Notes: generated by a model not told the origin, from the sequence alone. A stretch of DNA of 58,629 bases from Bacteroidales bacterium (GCA_027858745.1 JAQICB010000116.1:1-58629); one strand, 5' to 3'. Numbered from the stretch's first letter, positions 1-10,021 are shown. Translations and numbers: made by a program.

Positions 1-54
1 ATAGCTCGCTATTATTCAATAATTTGCCTTGATAAACAGCTTTTTATATCAACC

Positions 55-120
55 GAGGACAAAGGACGAGCTCAGCGGAGCTAATCTGAACTCGAAAAAT
101 TACGTCGAACTCAGGTTAAC
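55..120 (-). repeat. Two adjacent hairpins, possible dispersed palindromic repeat
   Basis: Seen: downstream of the methyltransferase gene, positions 86-95 and 105-114 form a 10-bp stem with a 9-base loop. Read as minus-strand RNA the stem is fully paired using two G-U pairs; read as plus-strand RNA the same two positions are A-C mismatches. Positions 69-82 form a second stem of 5 bp with a 4-base loop. The stretch is more GC-rich than its surroundings. There is no T-run after the stems, so a plain intrinsic terminator is not convincing. A dispersed intergenic repeat is an inference that needs a genome search. Confidence 0.4.
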
Positions 121-161
121 AGTGCACATCTATTTCCGTAATCGAATACTAACTCAAGTGT

Positions 162-1205
162 TTATTCTTTTTGTGCAATTACAATAACACGTGGAGCAAC
201 CAAATCTTCTATAGAAATATGTGGATATACCTGCTGAGCTTGTCGCACAATATCAGACGTCATCATTTGCACATGTTGCTCTTTAATATATGGCAAAACA
301 GAACAAATTTTCAGTCCGGCATTCGTAACTCCGGTACGCATATCCTGAATAGACATTCTATTTATACCTTGGTTATAAAAAGAAATATCCATTTCTTTTT
401 CTTCAAATCTTATTTCAGAAATATAGCGTTCAAAATCTTGATTGTTTAAACGAACATGCCCCCATAAAAAATCTAAAGTACAATAACTATGTCCCCCATT
501 TAACCCAAAAAAAGGATTATACTCATGAATCATAATACCTCCCGAACGTAACAATTTCGCACAATTATCAAAAGCTTGCTGCGGATTATGAAGATGCTCT
601 AATACATCCCAGCTACAAATAATATCGAAAGATTCTTTGGGAAAATGAGAATTACAAATATCATCATCACGAAAAGAAACAGATCGAGAAAAAGAAGAAG
701 CAATCCGTTCTCGAAGTATTTTCAAATCATCATTAACTTCGCACAGAGCAGATTCATCAGTATTGTGTTGGGAAACAGCTTTCACTTTATATCCCGAAAA
801 TTCTGTGCCTGTAACCGATTTTGCCCCCCTCTCTGCAAGACTAAATGAGGTAGCTCCGGAATGACATCCAACTTCAAAAATATCACTTTCAGAAATCAGT
901 TTTCCGCTTGCTTCACATAATAAAATCAACTTTTCTGCAGCTATTTCACCATTAGAAATAAATGTTGAAATAATTTCTGAGGAATAATTAACCTTCTTTT
1001 GCGAAAAAATTTTCTCCCATCCAGGTTTAATTTTTGAACGTAATCCGTCATACAAAATATGCGTGTTTTTTTGAGAATCAACAAAACTTCCCATAACAGG
1101 CAAAGATGAGGTTTGCAATGGTGCCTCAAAAAGCTGTTGAATATATTTACTTTGTTTTGCTTTATGAATAAAAAATGAGATTATACGAGAAAGATATTTT
1201 TTCAT
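162..1205 (-). CDS. SAM-dependent class I methyltransferase
   Basis: A 347-residue protein with a Rossmann-type methyltransferase core. The SAM-binding glycine motif is EVGCHSGATS (about residues 106-115), followed by an acidic residue after the next strand (GTEFSG) and the motif SWDVLEHLHNP typical of Methyltransf_11/23 proteins. The N-terminal 90 residues are basic and of no known family, and there is no convincing signal peptide. It is the last gene of a minus-strand run, 11 bases after rseP. The acceptor cannot be read from sequence; a small molecule or glycan of the envelope is possible. The start is ATG. Confidence 0.8.
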   Translation of the reverse strand: MKKYLSRIISFFIHKAKQSKYIQQLFEAPLQTSSLPVMGSFVDSQKNTHILYDGLRSKIKPGWEKIFSQKKVNYSSEIISTFISNGEIAAEKLILLCEASGKLISESDIFEVGCHSGATSFSLAERGAKSVTGTEFSGYKVKAVSQHNTDESALCEVNDDLKILRERIASSFSRSVSFRDDDICNSHFPKESFDIICSWDVLEHLHNPQQAFDNCAKLLRSGGIMIHEYNPFFGLNGGHSYCTLDFLWGHVRLNNQDFERYISEIRFEEKEMDISFYNQGINRMSIQDMRTGVTNAGLKICSVLPYIKEQHVQMMTSDIVRQAQQVYPHISIEDLVAPRVIVIAQKE

Positions 1206-1216
1206 AATTCCAATAT

Positions 1217-2521
1217 TTATAATAATCGACCAAAATCAAGGACAATAGCATACAGAAATAGAGCTAAAATGATAATCATTCCAATTTTCTGTGCGCGTTC
1301 GAGAAAATCATCACTTGGTTTTTTCCCGGTAAACAATTCATAGAATAAAAACATAAGATGCCCGCCGTCTAATCCTGGTATTGGCAACAAATTCATAAAA
1401 CCGATAATAAGCGAAAACAAAGCGGTCAGTGTCCAAAACCACTGCCAATTCCAGCTCGGATCATACAATTTTCCCATAGAGACAAAACTACCCAGCTGTT
1501 GTGAGCCTTCTTTCGTAAAAATCAATTTTAACTGTTTCACATAAAACCAAAGATTGGAAAACCCCATAGAAATACCGGCAGGTATAGATTCAAAAAACGA
1601 ATACTCTCTTTGTTCAAATGTAAATAATTGCTCCAAAGATTTACGATATACCCCCAAAGTTCCATCTTGAGATAAAGTTATAGGAATAGTATCGGTATAG
1701 CCATTACGAATTACGACAATATGTGTTGGGATCTCTGCAAATTTTGAAGAATTTATCACAAAATCCATAAACGAAGGTGTTTCGAGCGTATCAATACCAA
1801 TAATTCTATCGTTGCGACGCAATCCTGCTTTTTTAGCAGGTGATTCAGGAATAATTGAATCAATATAAAACGGTATAAATTCACTAATAAAAAACGGTTT
1901 TTTTTGTCGTAACAACTGTGCTTGAATGTCGTTCGGCATCGTAACCGTAACCTCACTCCCATCTCGCAAAACCGTAATTTTTTGAGCTTTATCAATCACA
2001 ATTTTAGACATAACCTCTCCCAACCGTTCAGGTTTTTCATCATCAACACGAAGAATTTTATCGCCATCCTGCAAACCGGCTTCAAGAGCAAGAGAATCAC
2101 AATAAATACCATATTCTACATTTTCAATAGGCAAATATTTTTCGCCCCACACATATAAAACTCCGGAATATATGATAAAAGCAAGAATGAAATTAAAAAT
2201 AACACCACCCGAAATAATAAGAAACCGCTGTCCTAAAGTTTTCGAACGATATTCCCACTCCTTTGGTTCTTCAGATTTATGAGCCTTATCCAAAGATTCA
2301 TCTATCATTCCCGAAATCTTACAATAACCTCCAAAAGGCAACCAACCAATTCCATAGGTTGTGTCACCTTTTTTATATTTAAATAAAGAAAACCAAGGAT
2401 TAAAAAACAAATAAAATTTTTCGACACGAGCTTTAAATAATTTAGCAAAGGTAAAATGCCCCAATTCGTGAATGAGAACTAATATAGAAAGACTTAAAAT
2501 AAGTTGTATTGTTTGTAACAT
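1217..2521 (-). CDS. rseP: RIP metalloprotease RseP (site-2 protease)
   Basis: An intramembrane zinc metalloprotease of family M50 (434 residues) that in other bacteria cleaves anti-sigma factors and leftover signal peptides within the inner membrane. The zinc-binding HELGH is at residues 18-22 in the first membrane segment. The third zinc ligand motif, LLPIPGLDGGH, is near residue 385 in a C-terminal membrane segment. Two PDZ-type domains lie between them (about residues 125-205 and 210-290). Length and layout match the Bacteroidota form. It starts 6 bases after dxr, an arrangement common in this phylum, so the two are probably co-transcribed. Confidence 0.95.
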   Translation of the reverse strand: MLQTIQLILSLSILVLIHELGHFTFAKLFKARVEKFYLFFNPWFSLFKYKKGDTTYGIGWLPFGGYCKISGMIDESLDKAHKSEEPKEWEYRSKTLGQRFLIISGGVIFNFILAFIIYSGVLYVWGEKYLPIENVEYGIYCDSLALEAGLQDGDKILRVDDEKPERLGEVMSKIVIDKAQKITVLRDGSEVTVTMPNDIQAQLLRQKKPFFISEFIPFYIDSIIPESPAKKAGLRRNDRIIGIDTLETPSFMDFVINSSKFAEIPTHIVVIRNGYTDTIPITLSQDGTLGVYRKSLEQLFTFEQREYSFFESIPAGISMGFSNLWFYVKQLKLIFTKEGSQQLGSFVSMGKLYDPSWNWQWFWTLTALFSLIIGFMNLLPIPGLDGGHLMFLFYELFTGKKPSDDFLERAQKIGMIIILALFLYAIVLDFGRLL

Positions 2522-2527
2522 AAGATA

Positions 2528-3682
2528 TTAAATTAAAGAGCGTGCATACATAATTGCTTCATGATGAGTTTCGACATAATCCGAAAGCTGCGGATTCTGA
2601 ATAAAAGTTATTGTATCCATCGTTTGTGCAATAATATCAGACATACGACAAAAGGATACTTTATCGTGTAAAAAAGCTTCTACCGCCACTTCATTTGCCG
2701 CATTCATGACACAGGGTATATTTCCATTTTGCGAAATTGCTTCAAATGCAAGAGCAAGATTTCGAAAAACAGACATATCAGCCTGTTCAAAAGTTAATTG
2801 TGGATAATCGAAGAAATTAAATCGGGGAAAATCAGAATAAATCCGATGCGGATATGTTAAAGCGTATTGAATAGGTAATTTCATGTCAGGTAAGCCCATT
2901 TGAGCTTTAATTGAACCATCACAAAATTGAACAGCAGAATGAATAATAGATTGAGGATGAATAACAATTTCAATATTTTTGGGTTCAACACCAAAAAGCC
3001 ATTTCGCCTCAATCATCTCCAGCCCTTTATTCATAAGACTTGCTGAGTCGATTGTAACTTTAGCCCCCATATCCCAGTTTGGATGTTTCAAGGCATCTTC
3101 TTTCGTTATCGATTCCAATTGTGCGTACGAAAACGAACGAAAAGGACCACCCGAAGCAGTTAAAATAATTTTTTCAGCTTCGTTTCTATACGCCAATTCA
3201 CCGGACAAGCACTGAAAAATAGCTGAATGTTCGGAGTCTATCGGAATGATAGAAGAGGTATGCTTTTGCAACAATGAATGAACTAATTGCCCCGCAACAA
3301 CTAAGACTTCCTTATTTGCCAAGGCAACAATTTTGTTGTGTTTAATAGCCTCAATAATGGGTAAAAGCCCGGCATAACCTACAAGAGCCCCAACAACAAT
3401 ATCGATACAATCCATGCTAACAACATCAATAAGAGATTCCTCACCGGCAAACACCTTTATATCGTAGGGGTCGAGAGCATCAAAAACATATGAATATTTT
3501 TCTTTATTACTTATTATAACCGTATTGGGATTATATTGTATTGCCTGTTTAATTAACAAATCTGCATTATTATGAGCGGTCAATACCTCAACAACAAAAG
3601 TTTCAGGATTTTTTTCAATAACCTCAAGTGTTTGTGTTCCGATAGAACCGGTAGAACCTAAAATTGCAATATGTTTTTTCAT
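2528..3682 (-). CDS. dxr: 1-deoxy-D-xylulose-5-phosphate reductoisomerase
   Basis: DXR converts 1-deoxy-D-xylulose 5-phosphate to 2-C-methyl-D-erythritol 4-phosphate using NADPH, the committed step of the MEP isoprenoid pathway. The 384-residue protein has the NADPH motif GSTGSIG at residues 9-15, LANKEVLV, the metal-binding IDSEHSAIFQ, and the substrate-loop region SASLMNKGLEMIEAKWLF. All are intact and the length is normal. It lies 6 bases upstream of rseP and 102 bases downstream of the M23 peptidase gene, in one minus-strand run. The start is ATG. Confidence 0.97.
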   Translation of the reverse strand: MKKHIAILGSTGSIGTQTLEVIEKNPETFVVEVLTAHNNADLLIKQAIQYNPNTVIISNKEKYSYVFDALDPYDIKVFAGEESLIDVVSMDCIDIVVGALVGYAGLLPIIEAIKHNKIVALANKEVLVVAGQLVHSLLQKHTSSIIPIDSEHSAIFQCLSGELAYRNEAEKIILTASGGPFRSFSYAQLESITKEDALKHPNWDMGAKVTIDSASLMNKGLEMIEAKWLFGVEPKNIEIVIHPQSIIHSAVQFCDGSIKAQMGLPDMKLPIQYALTYPHRIYSDFPRFNFFDYPQLTFEQADMSVFRNLALAFEAISQNGNIPCVMNAANEVAVEAFLHDKVSFCRMSDIIAQTMDTITFIQNPQLSDYVETHHEAIMYARSLI

Positions 3683-3784
3683 TCCTTATTTTTAATTAAT
3701 TTTTTTGGTCAAACAGACGTTCATGAAATAATAGAGATATTGATGTGAAAAACATGAATGACTCATTAAATACGCTCCAATTTA

Positions 3785-4660
3785 TTAAAATGAAATATAT
3801 TCTTCCGGGTTAACCGGAACCCCATTTTTCCATAATTCAAAATGCAAATGCGGACCACTGGTAATTTCACCGGTATTTCCAATAATCGCAATTCCTTCTC
3901 CTGCTTTAACTCTATCACCGGTTTTTTTAAGTAATTTAGAATTGTGTTTATAAAACGATATGAAATTATTTTCGTGTTGCACACCAACAATATAACCTGT
4001 TTCGAGAGACCACGATTGAATAATTATCGACCCGTCGAGCACCGACCGAATAACTTCGTTTTTTTCGGCAACAATATCAATAGCCCAATGTTGACTTTGT
4101 GAAAAACATTGCGAAATTATTCCCGTAATCGGTGCTATAAATTTTTTAGAAAAAATATTGGTCGAAACGAATACACCGGGATTTTCAGAAATATTTAAAT
4201 CCTCATATTTTTGCACTTCATGACGAAGAATTGAGTCATACACCGAACGTTCAAAAGAAATATCTTGTTGTATTGCCGTTACACTATCGGGTTCATACAC
4301 ATATTGTGGAGGTGTTTCTCCTCGCAAAATATCTTGAAGAGCAGACAAATACTGCTCCTGAACCTTAAGTTTATATTCCAAAGAATCTGTTTGTATTGCT
4401 GTTTCAAGAATTTTTTGTCGCTCTTCAAGTTTAGGATAATTTGGGATAACATATTCTTTTAAAGGAGTATATGCAATAAGCAGATACACAAAGGCAACCA
4501 AAACTAAAGAACTAAATCCGACAAGAAAAAAAACATTAAGCCTATTTAATCGATATGAAAAAACCTCTTCAAAAGATTCATCATTATAAATAATCAAACG
4601 ATACTTATCGCGTAATTTCTCAATACGTTTTTTTTGATTCGGTTGTTTTTTCATAATCAA
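3785..4660 (-). CDS. Membrane-anchored M23 (LytM) peptidoglycan peptidase
   Basis: A 291-residue protein with a basic cytoplasmic N-terminus, one membrane segment (about residues 42-64), a short coiled-coil-prone stretch (about 75-110) and a C-terminal LytM domain in the periplasm. The zinc ligands are present: H191 and D195 (HWAID) and the HLH pair at H271/H273. The enzyme is therefore probably active on peptide cross-links, unlike the degenerate LytM activators of division amidases. Upstream lies a TAnnTTTG box. A second ATG two codons in is equally possible as the start. Confidence 0.9.
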   Translation of the reverse strand: MIMKKQPNQKKRIEKLRDKYRLIIYNDESFEEVFSYRLNRLNVFFLVGFSSLVLVAFVYLLIAYTPLKEYVIPNYPKLEERQKILETAIQTDSLEYKLKVQEQYLSALQDILRGETPPQYVYEPDSVTAIQQDISFERSVYDSILRHEVQKYEDLNISENPGVFVSTNIFSKKFIAPITGIISQCFSQSQHWAIDIVAEKNEVIRSVLDGSIIIQSWSLETGYIVGVQHENNFISFYKHNSKLLKKTGDRVKAGEGIAIIGNTGEITSGPHLHFELWKNGVPVNPEEYISF

Positions 4661-4671
4661 GACATAAAAAA

Positions 4672-4679
4672 CAAATATA
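4672..4679 (-). promoter_or_regulatory. Candidate -7 box TATATTTG for the M23 gene
   Basis: The minus strand reads TATATTTG, an exact match to the Bacteroidota -7 consensus TAnnTTTG, 11 bases before the M23 start codon. No clear -33 TTTG is present at the right distance, so this rests on one box only. Confidence 0.3.
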
Positions 4680-4692
4680 CAATTTTAAGTCA

Positions 4693-5352
4693 TCATTCTG
4701 TTATTATCTCACCATCTTCCATAGTAATAACTCTATCGGAAAGTTCAGACAAATGAGTATCGTGAGTAACAATAACAAATGTTTGATTGAATTCTTTACG
4801 CAAAGAAAAAAATAATTCGTGTAATTCAATTTTATTTTTCGAATCAAGATTTCCGGAGGGTTCATCTGCAAAAATAATTGCAGGATTATTAATCAGTGCT
4901 CGTGCAACTGCTATTCGTTGTTGCTCACCACCCGATAATTCCCCGGGCTTATGATTCATACGATGTGAAATGTGCAGAAAATCTAATAACTCTTTTGCAC
5001 GTTTTTCTGCTTTCCGTTTGGATGTGTGACAAAAAAAAGCGGGAATACAAACATTTTCAAGAGCAGTAAACTCGGCTAATAAATGATGAAATTGAAATAC
5101 AAAGCCAATATGCTCGTTTCGAAATTGAGCCAATTGTTTTTCTCGTAATTTTGCAATATCAGTATCCAAAATCTTCAGGTCGCCACTATCTTGCAGCAAC
5201 AGGGTGCCCATAATCTGCAAAGCGGTTGTTTTCCCGGCTCCACTAGCTCCAACTATAGATACAATTTCGCCTTCTTCTACAGAAATTGAAATACCTTTAA
5301 GAACCTTTAAAGAACCATATGTTTTCGTAATATTTTGAGCATCAATAATCAT
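4693..5352 (-). CDS. LolD/MacB-type ABC transporter ATPase
   Basis: A 219-residue ATPase subunit with Walker [11 protein letters not shown]-loop FVFQFHHLL, signature [15 protein letters not shown], Walker B IIFADEP and the H-loop VTHD. The sequence is closest to the LolD/FtsE/MacB group that works with periplasmic mechanotransmission permeases, in lipoprotein release or export. No permease gene is adjacent, as is common for LolD in this phylum, so the partner is unknown. The chosen ATG at 5352 gives a normal N-terminus ([13 protein letters not shown]) and leaves 13 bases after the exchanger gene. An upstream in-frame start would add 21 unusual residues and overlap that gene. Confidence 0.9.
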   Translation of the reverse strand: MIIDAQNITKTYGSLKVLKGISISVEEGEIVSIVGASGAGKTTALQIMGTLLLQDSGDLKILDTDIAKLREKQLAQFRNEHIGFVFQFHHLLAEFTALENVCIPAFFCHTSKRKAEKRAKELLDFLHISHRMNHKPGELSGGEQQRIAVARALINNPAIIFADEPSGNLDSKNKIELHELFFSLRKEFNQTFVIVTHDTHLSELSDRVITMEDGEIITE

Positions 5353-5365
5353 ACAATCAATTTCT

Positions 5366-6319
5366 TTATATAATATTAAAAAATAAGGCAGCAATATATA
5401 TTGAATATAAGGCAAGATAGAGAGCTCCTTTAATGCGCGTTACTTTTGCTTTATATAAGGGCACAATGAATAACAACAAAACGATACTCACCACAGTTAC
5501 CATTATCATATCAACACTATACCGTGAAATAAAATCGGCGGTTTCAATGGGTTTTGCGAGACCGGTTATTCCAAAAACGGCACCAATATTAAAAATATTT
5601 GAACCGATAATGTTACCCACAGAAATATCCATTTCCTTACGTATAGCCGCAATTATTGACGTAGAAAGTTCGGGTATACTCGTTCCAAAAGCAATTAATG
5701 AAATTGAAATTATTCGTTCATCTACGCCAAAATACAGTGCAATTCCGGATGCACCTCGCACCAAAAAATCAGAACCAAAACTGAGCGTTATACAAGATAA
5801 AAAAACGAGTACTATTGCTTTCCATAAGGTCATTGTAGGAGGAATGCATTCATCTTCTTTTGTATCGTCACAAGACTCTGCCTTCTTTGAAGTTAAAGAC
5901 ACATAAATAAAACCAAGGAGAATTAAAAAAAGTATTCCAGCTTCTATTCTGGAAAGGGTATTATTTGATAAGAAAAGCAACGCCAATGCCATTAAAACAA
6001 ACATAAACAACCAGTCTCTCAAAATCGTTTTGCTTACAATTTGTATAGGATATATAACCGCAACGCAAGCGAGTACGAGTGCAATATTGGCAATATTTGA
6101 GCCAAGCACATTACCTATCGCAATATCGGAATGACCGGTCATATTGGCACCGAAACTCACCCACAATTCTGGAGCAGATGTACCAAATGCGACTACTGTG
6201 AGTCCGACAACCATAGAAGATAATTGATAATGCCGAGCGATTTGAACACTGCTATTTACGAGGTATTTCCCACCGAAAACAACAAGAACAAAACCTAATA
6301 ACAAATAAAAAATTGACAT
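5366..6319 (-). CDS. Calcium/sodium antiporter, CaCA family (YrbG-like)
   Basis: A 317-residue inner-membrane exchanger with about ten membrane segments. The two inverted alpha repeats are clear: [10 protein letters not shown] with [11 protein letters not shown] in the first half, and [10 protein letters not shown] with [11 protein letters not shown] in the second. The conserved acidic ion ligands (the E of GTSxPE) are kept in both. The likely role is Ca2+ or K+ exchange against Na+. It lies between a small lipoprotein gene (12 bases) and the ABC ATPase gene, probably in one transcript. The start is ATG. Confidence 0.93.
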   Translation of the reverse strand: MSIFYLLLGFVLVVFGGKYLVNSSVQIARHYQLSSMVVGLTVVAFGTSAPELWVSFGANMTGHSDIAIGNVLGSNIANIALVLACVAVIYPIQIVSKTILRDWLFMFVLMALALLFLSNNTLSRIEAGILFLILLGFIYVSLTSKKAESCDDTKEDECIPPTMTLWKAIVLVFLSCITLSFGSDFLVRGASGIALYFGVDERIISISLIAFGTSIPELSTSIIAAIRKEMDISVGNIIGSNIFNIGAVFGITGLAKPIETADFISRYSVDMIMVTVVSIVLLLFIVPLYKAKVTRIKGALYLALYSIYIAALFFNII

Positions 6320-6331
6320 ACAATTATACTA

Positions 6332-6724
6332 TTAATAACATTTTTTGATACCCCACCGAGTGTGTCCTCGATTTTCCCAGCAGCGATGTGTTCTTTTTAT
6401 TTTAGTAACCCGCCACGTCATACCATTATACTCTGCATACACAATATATTTATACGCTTCAACCGAATCATCTTCTAAATTAGAATGTACAAGAGTTATT
6501 TTATACGTATTTGGTTTTTTCAATTGTTTCCAATCCAAAACCACCGAATTATTATCAGGAAACAGATAGATAACTCTCATCACCTCGGCAGGACTCATTA
6601 TAGAAACATCATAGCGTATGGAATCATTTACTGATTGTGGTGATACAACTTCGTACTTACTTCTACAAGAATTCATACTTATAAGAAAAAAAAAACCTAT
6701 AATCAAACAAATTCTTGGTATCAC
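6332..6724 (-). CDS. Small lipoprotein of unknown function
   Basis: Not a family I recognise. With the GTG start at 6724 it has 130 residues: a short hydrophobic signal (IPRICLIIGFFFLISMNSC) with a lipoprotein-type cysteine, then about 110 soluble residues. These have a strand-rich look and a basic C-terminus containing CWENRGHTRWG. The GTG lies 8 bases after the stop of the glycosyltransferase gene. An ATG at 6796 is in frame but would overlap that gene by 65 bases and place 24 charged residues ahead of the signal sequence, so I reject it. Placement between the glycosyltransferase and exchanger genes suggests co-transcription but gives no function. Confidence 0.65.
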   Translation of the reverse strand: MIPRICLIIGFFFLISMNSCRSKYEVVSPQSVNDSIRYDVSIMSPAEVMRVIYLFPDNNSVVLDWKQLKKPNTYKITLVHSNLEDDSVEAYKYIVYAEYNGMTWRVTKIKRTHRCWENRGHTRWGIKKCY

Positions 6725-6731
6725 ATCAACT

Positions 6732-9700
6732 TTACCTTTTTCGTTCAGAGAGAATCTCTTTAAGCGTAAAAGATGGTTCAACTCGACTCCATTCATACTC
6801 TAATTTTTCAACAAATCCCGTATCATCACGTCCAATAGCTATCTCGGCAATACGCAATATAGATTGCATATATCGTTGCTCTTCAGACTTAATAAGCTGT
6901 TTATATGCAGGACTTAAAGATTTAAACCATTCCAGTTCATCAACCATATTTTTGACATAAATCATCAACTCATTATTTCCTAAGTCTTGTGCATCATTTA
7001 AATAATAAGCATAGGCAGTTGTAATAATACCATCATCAAAATAAGGAAATTGCCAATCCGGCATAATAGTTTTCAATTTTTTAAGTACCTGAAGAGCAGA
7101 ATCTTTTTTATTTTCTTCTGCCAATTGAATAGCGAGGTGATTGAACATCGAACGTACCCCGATTACTCGAACTGTACGTTGATTAAAATGACACATATGA
7201 ACCGAAGAATCACCCATTCCTCCCCATTCATATTTATTCATTAAATTATCATACAAAATATCGCTGTCTGAGTATGGCATATTAAGACTACGACTTTCAA
7301 CAGGCACAAATTTATACGCAAAGCCATCATATCGAATATATTTCTCTATACCTAATTCTTGTGCAGACATTGGATTGGTAAAATATAAAGGTCTGTCCCA
7401 AGTAAAGCCATCCAAAATATCATAAATAAGAAGTCTGTTTTTATAAATAGATAAATCTCTATCATTTTGCGTAATTTCGAACAATATTTTAGAAACTATT
7501 TGACTACTGTCTTCTGCAGCAACAACATTTTTATCCAAGACCTCTTGTTTATCGACATTTAAAAATAATTTTCGTGCAGGGAAGAAATTATATTTATCAC
7601 CCATATATTCCGTACGCATATCATCGTCACGGACAATTTCCATTGCATCGGAAATATTAATATGTCGATTTTTGGTAAAGCTCGATTCTTGCACACGCAC
7701 CACATCACGGATACCTTTGGCAACCTGATCGGGCGTTAATTTTGTAGGCAAAGGCTCAGAAGTATACGTTTTACGCATCATTTGTTGTGAATACCAATCG
7801 GTCGACAATAAAGGAGAACACAAAACTCTCTGATCAATACCAATTTCTTCCGTTTCTTGAATATACCAAAGCGGGAAGGTATCGTTATCTCCGGCAGTCA
7901 CAATCATACTGTTTGGCGGAAGAGTTTTCATATAATTTTTGGCAAACTCACGAGCTGTATATCTACCTGAACGATCGTGATCGTTCCAGTTTTCATTTGC
8001 AAAAAGAACCGGTATAGGAGCTGCCAACAAGAATGCAAGTGCAGCACTTACTTTCGAATTTTTCAGATATGTTTTTCCAATCTGATATAAGCCCAAGACA
8101 CCAAGCCCCATCCAAATGGCAAAAGCATAAAAAGAACCGGCATATGCATAATCACGTTCACGAGGTTGATATGGTGTTTGATTCAAGAATACCACAATTG
8201 CAAGCCCGGTCATAATAAACAAAACTAAGACAATAAAGGCATCTTTTCTTCGGGTTCCGGCATGATAAATTAAGCCAATAAGTCCGAGAAGCAAAGGTAA
8301 CATATAATACGTATTGCGAGCCGGGTGATTTTTAGCTTTGTCAGATATTTCAGTCTGATCGCCGACAAATAACTTATCAATTGCATTAATTCCGCTAATC
8401 CAGTTACCATTAGTCAATTCGCCGTGGCTTTGTACATCATTTTGTCGACCGGCAAAATTCCACATAAAGTATCTGATATACATATGCCCTATTTGATAGG
8501 TAAAGAAAAATTTCAAATTTTGTGAAAACGTTGGTATTTCATACTGACCTTTTGATTGAGAATAGCGTTCTTTTTCATATACCACACGTTTCGTATTAAC
8601 CCCCTCTTCAATTCCGCTCCATCGTTTATAGGCACGTACATGATTCGGGTCACGACTATACATTCTAGGAAAGAAAGTGGTAAACTCAGAAGCCCACACA
8701 TATTCAATACCATTACTCACCTTCACATATTTTTCACCCCGAGGGGTATACGTAAATTTTTCTTTCACATTTGCAGACCCATCATTATTCCAGTCGGGTG
8801 CTGCATTATAAACCGGACCGTACACAAGTGGGTTCGAGCCATACTGTTCACGATTCAAATATGACAATAATGAAAATACATTATCTGGTGCATTTTCATT
8901 CATGGGAGGATTTGCATTCGAACGAACAACAATCATTGCATACGAAGAATATCCAATCATAATAACAGCTGCTGCATTTACAATGGTATTTAATGCCCAC
9001 GGATTTTTTGAACCAATATAATAAATTAAAGCAGCCACCCCACCTAAAATTAATAGCCCAAGAATAAATGAACTGGCAATAAATGGTATACCAACTAATA
9101 ATGCAACGGCTGATACCGCTATTGTTTGAATATTTAGCGACGCCTTTTTATGAGTTACAATCATGCCATACGCTAGAGCGGCAATTAGGACGACAATATA
9201 CATAATAAGCCCCGAATGAAACGGCATGCCTAGAGTATTGACAAAGAATAATTCAAAAAACGATGCAAGTTGAACAGAACCAACAATAACGCCCCACATC
9301 ATAAACGCTATAAGCATAAAGGAAATAAGACCGGCAATAATAACCCCTTTTATGGTAACGTGATATTTTTTAAAGTAATACACATATACAATAGCAGTAA
9401 TAGTCAACAAGTTCAATAAATGGGCTCCAATTGACAATCCCATTAAAAATGCAATAAGCAAAATCCATTTATCAGACCAGGGTTTTTCGGCCACATTTTC
9501 CCATTTCAGAATTGCCCAAAACACGACAGCCGTAAACAAAGAAGACAAGCCATACACTTCCGCTTCAACCGCTGAAAACCAAAACGTATCGCTAAACGCA
9601 TATGCAGATGCACCAACAAGACCAGCCGCAAAAATCATAAAAAGAGAAATGCCCGATAACTCTTTTTCCACAAAAAACTTACGAGCTAAATGCGTAATTG

Positions 9701-9992
9701 TCCAGAACAAAAACATGATTGTTGCACCACTGGCAAGAGCTGTCATAATATTGATAGACTTTGCAATAAGCTCCAAATTGTCTCCGACAAAAATAGCAAA
9801 AAAACGTGCCAATATAAGATAAAAAGGAGCCCCTGGCGGATGACCGACTTCCAGTTTTGATGCTGTTGCAATAAACTCACCACAATCCCACAAACTTACA
9901 GTCGGTTCAAGCGTCAATAAATAAACAAGAGTAGCACCAATAAACGTTAACCACCCAATAACTAAATTATAAAAAGAGAATGTTTTTTTCAT
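6732..9992 (-). CDS. DUF2723-family membrane glycosyltransferase (TMEM260/PMT-like)
   Basis: A 1086-residue polytopic protein. The first ~330 residues and a further block near 560-680 carry about twelve membrane segments. The acidic motif SLWDCGEF at about residues 33-40, followed by GHPPGAPFYLILARFF, matches the catalytic first loop of DUF2723 proteins. These belong to the GT-C superfamily and are related to protein O-mannosyltransferases and human TMEM260. The C-terminal ~400 residues are soluble and probably periplasmic, ending in a helical region that resembles degenerate TPRs. The likely role is transfer of a sugar from a lipid carrier to exported proteins; the donor and acceptor are unknown. 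A TAnnTTTG box lies 21 bases upstream. Confidence 0.88.
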   Translation of the reverse strand: MKKTFSFYNLVIGWLTFIGATLVYLLTLEPTVSLWDCGEFIATASKLEVGHPPGAPFYLILARFFAIFVGDNLELIAKSINIMTALASGATIMFLFWTITHLARKFFVEKELSGISLFMIFAAGLVGASAYAFSDTFWFSAVEAEVYGLSSLFTAVVFWAILKWENVAEKPWSDKWILLIAFLMGLSIGAHLLNLLTITAIVYVYYFKKYHVTIKGVIIAGLISFMLIAFMMWGVIVGSVQLASFFELFFVNTLGMPFHSGLIMYIVVLIAALAYGMIVTHKKASLNIQTIAVSAVALLVGIPFIASSFILGLLILGGVAALIYYIGSKNPWALNTIVNAAAVIMIGYSSYAMIVVRSNANPPMNENAPDNVFSLLSYLNREQYGSNPLVYGPVYNAAPDWNNDGSANVKEKFTYTPRGEKYVKVSNGIEYVWASEFTTFFPRMYSRDPNHVRAYKRWSGIEEGVNTKRVVYEKERYSQSKGQYEIPTFSQNLKFFFTYQIGHMYIRYFMWNFAGRQNDVQSHGELTNGNWISGINAIDKLFVGDQTEISDKAKNHPARNTYYMLPLLLGLIGLIYHAGTRRKDAFIVLVLFIMTGLAIVVFLNQTPYQPRERDYAYAGSFYAFAIWMGLGVLGLYQIGKTYLKNSKVSAALAFLLAAPIPVLFANENWNDHDRSGRYTAREFAKNYMKTLPPNSMIVTAGDNDTFPLWYIQETEEIGIDQRVLCSPLLSTDWYSQQMMRKTYTSEPLPTKLTPDQVAKGIRDVVRVQESSFTKNRHINISDAMEIVRDDDMRTEYMGDKYNFFPARKLFLNVDKQEVLDKNVVAAEDSSQIVSKILFEITQNDRDLSIYKNRLLIYDILDGFTWDRPLYFTNPMSAQELGIEKYIRYDGFAYKFVPVESRSLNMPYSDSDILYDNLMNKYEWGGMGDSSVHMCHFNQRTVRVIGVRSMFNHLAIQLAEENKKDSALQVLKKLKTIMPDWQFPYFDDGIITTAYAYYLNDAQDLGNNELMIYVKNMVDELEWFKSLSPAYKQLIKSEEQRYMQSILRIAEIAIGRDDTGFVEKLEYEWSRVEPSFTLKEILSERKR

Positions 9993-10013
9993 GTTGATGT
10001 ATTATTTTTTTTA

Positions 10014-10021
10014 CAAAAATA
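10014..10021 (-). promoter_or_regulatory. Candidate -7 box TATTTTTG for the DUF2723 gene
   Basis: The minus strand reads TATTTTTG (consensus TAnnTTTG) 21 bases before the start codon, in the 69-base gap after thiL. No -33 box is found at the usual spacing, so read-through from thiL may also contribute. Confidence 0.32.

Noticed and set aside
5433-5906. 157-residue open frame on the plus strand
   Set aside because: It lies entirely antisense to the Ca/Na exchanger gene, which has clear family motifs; no signal, motif or plausible composition supports it.
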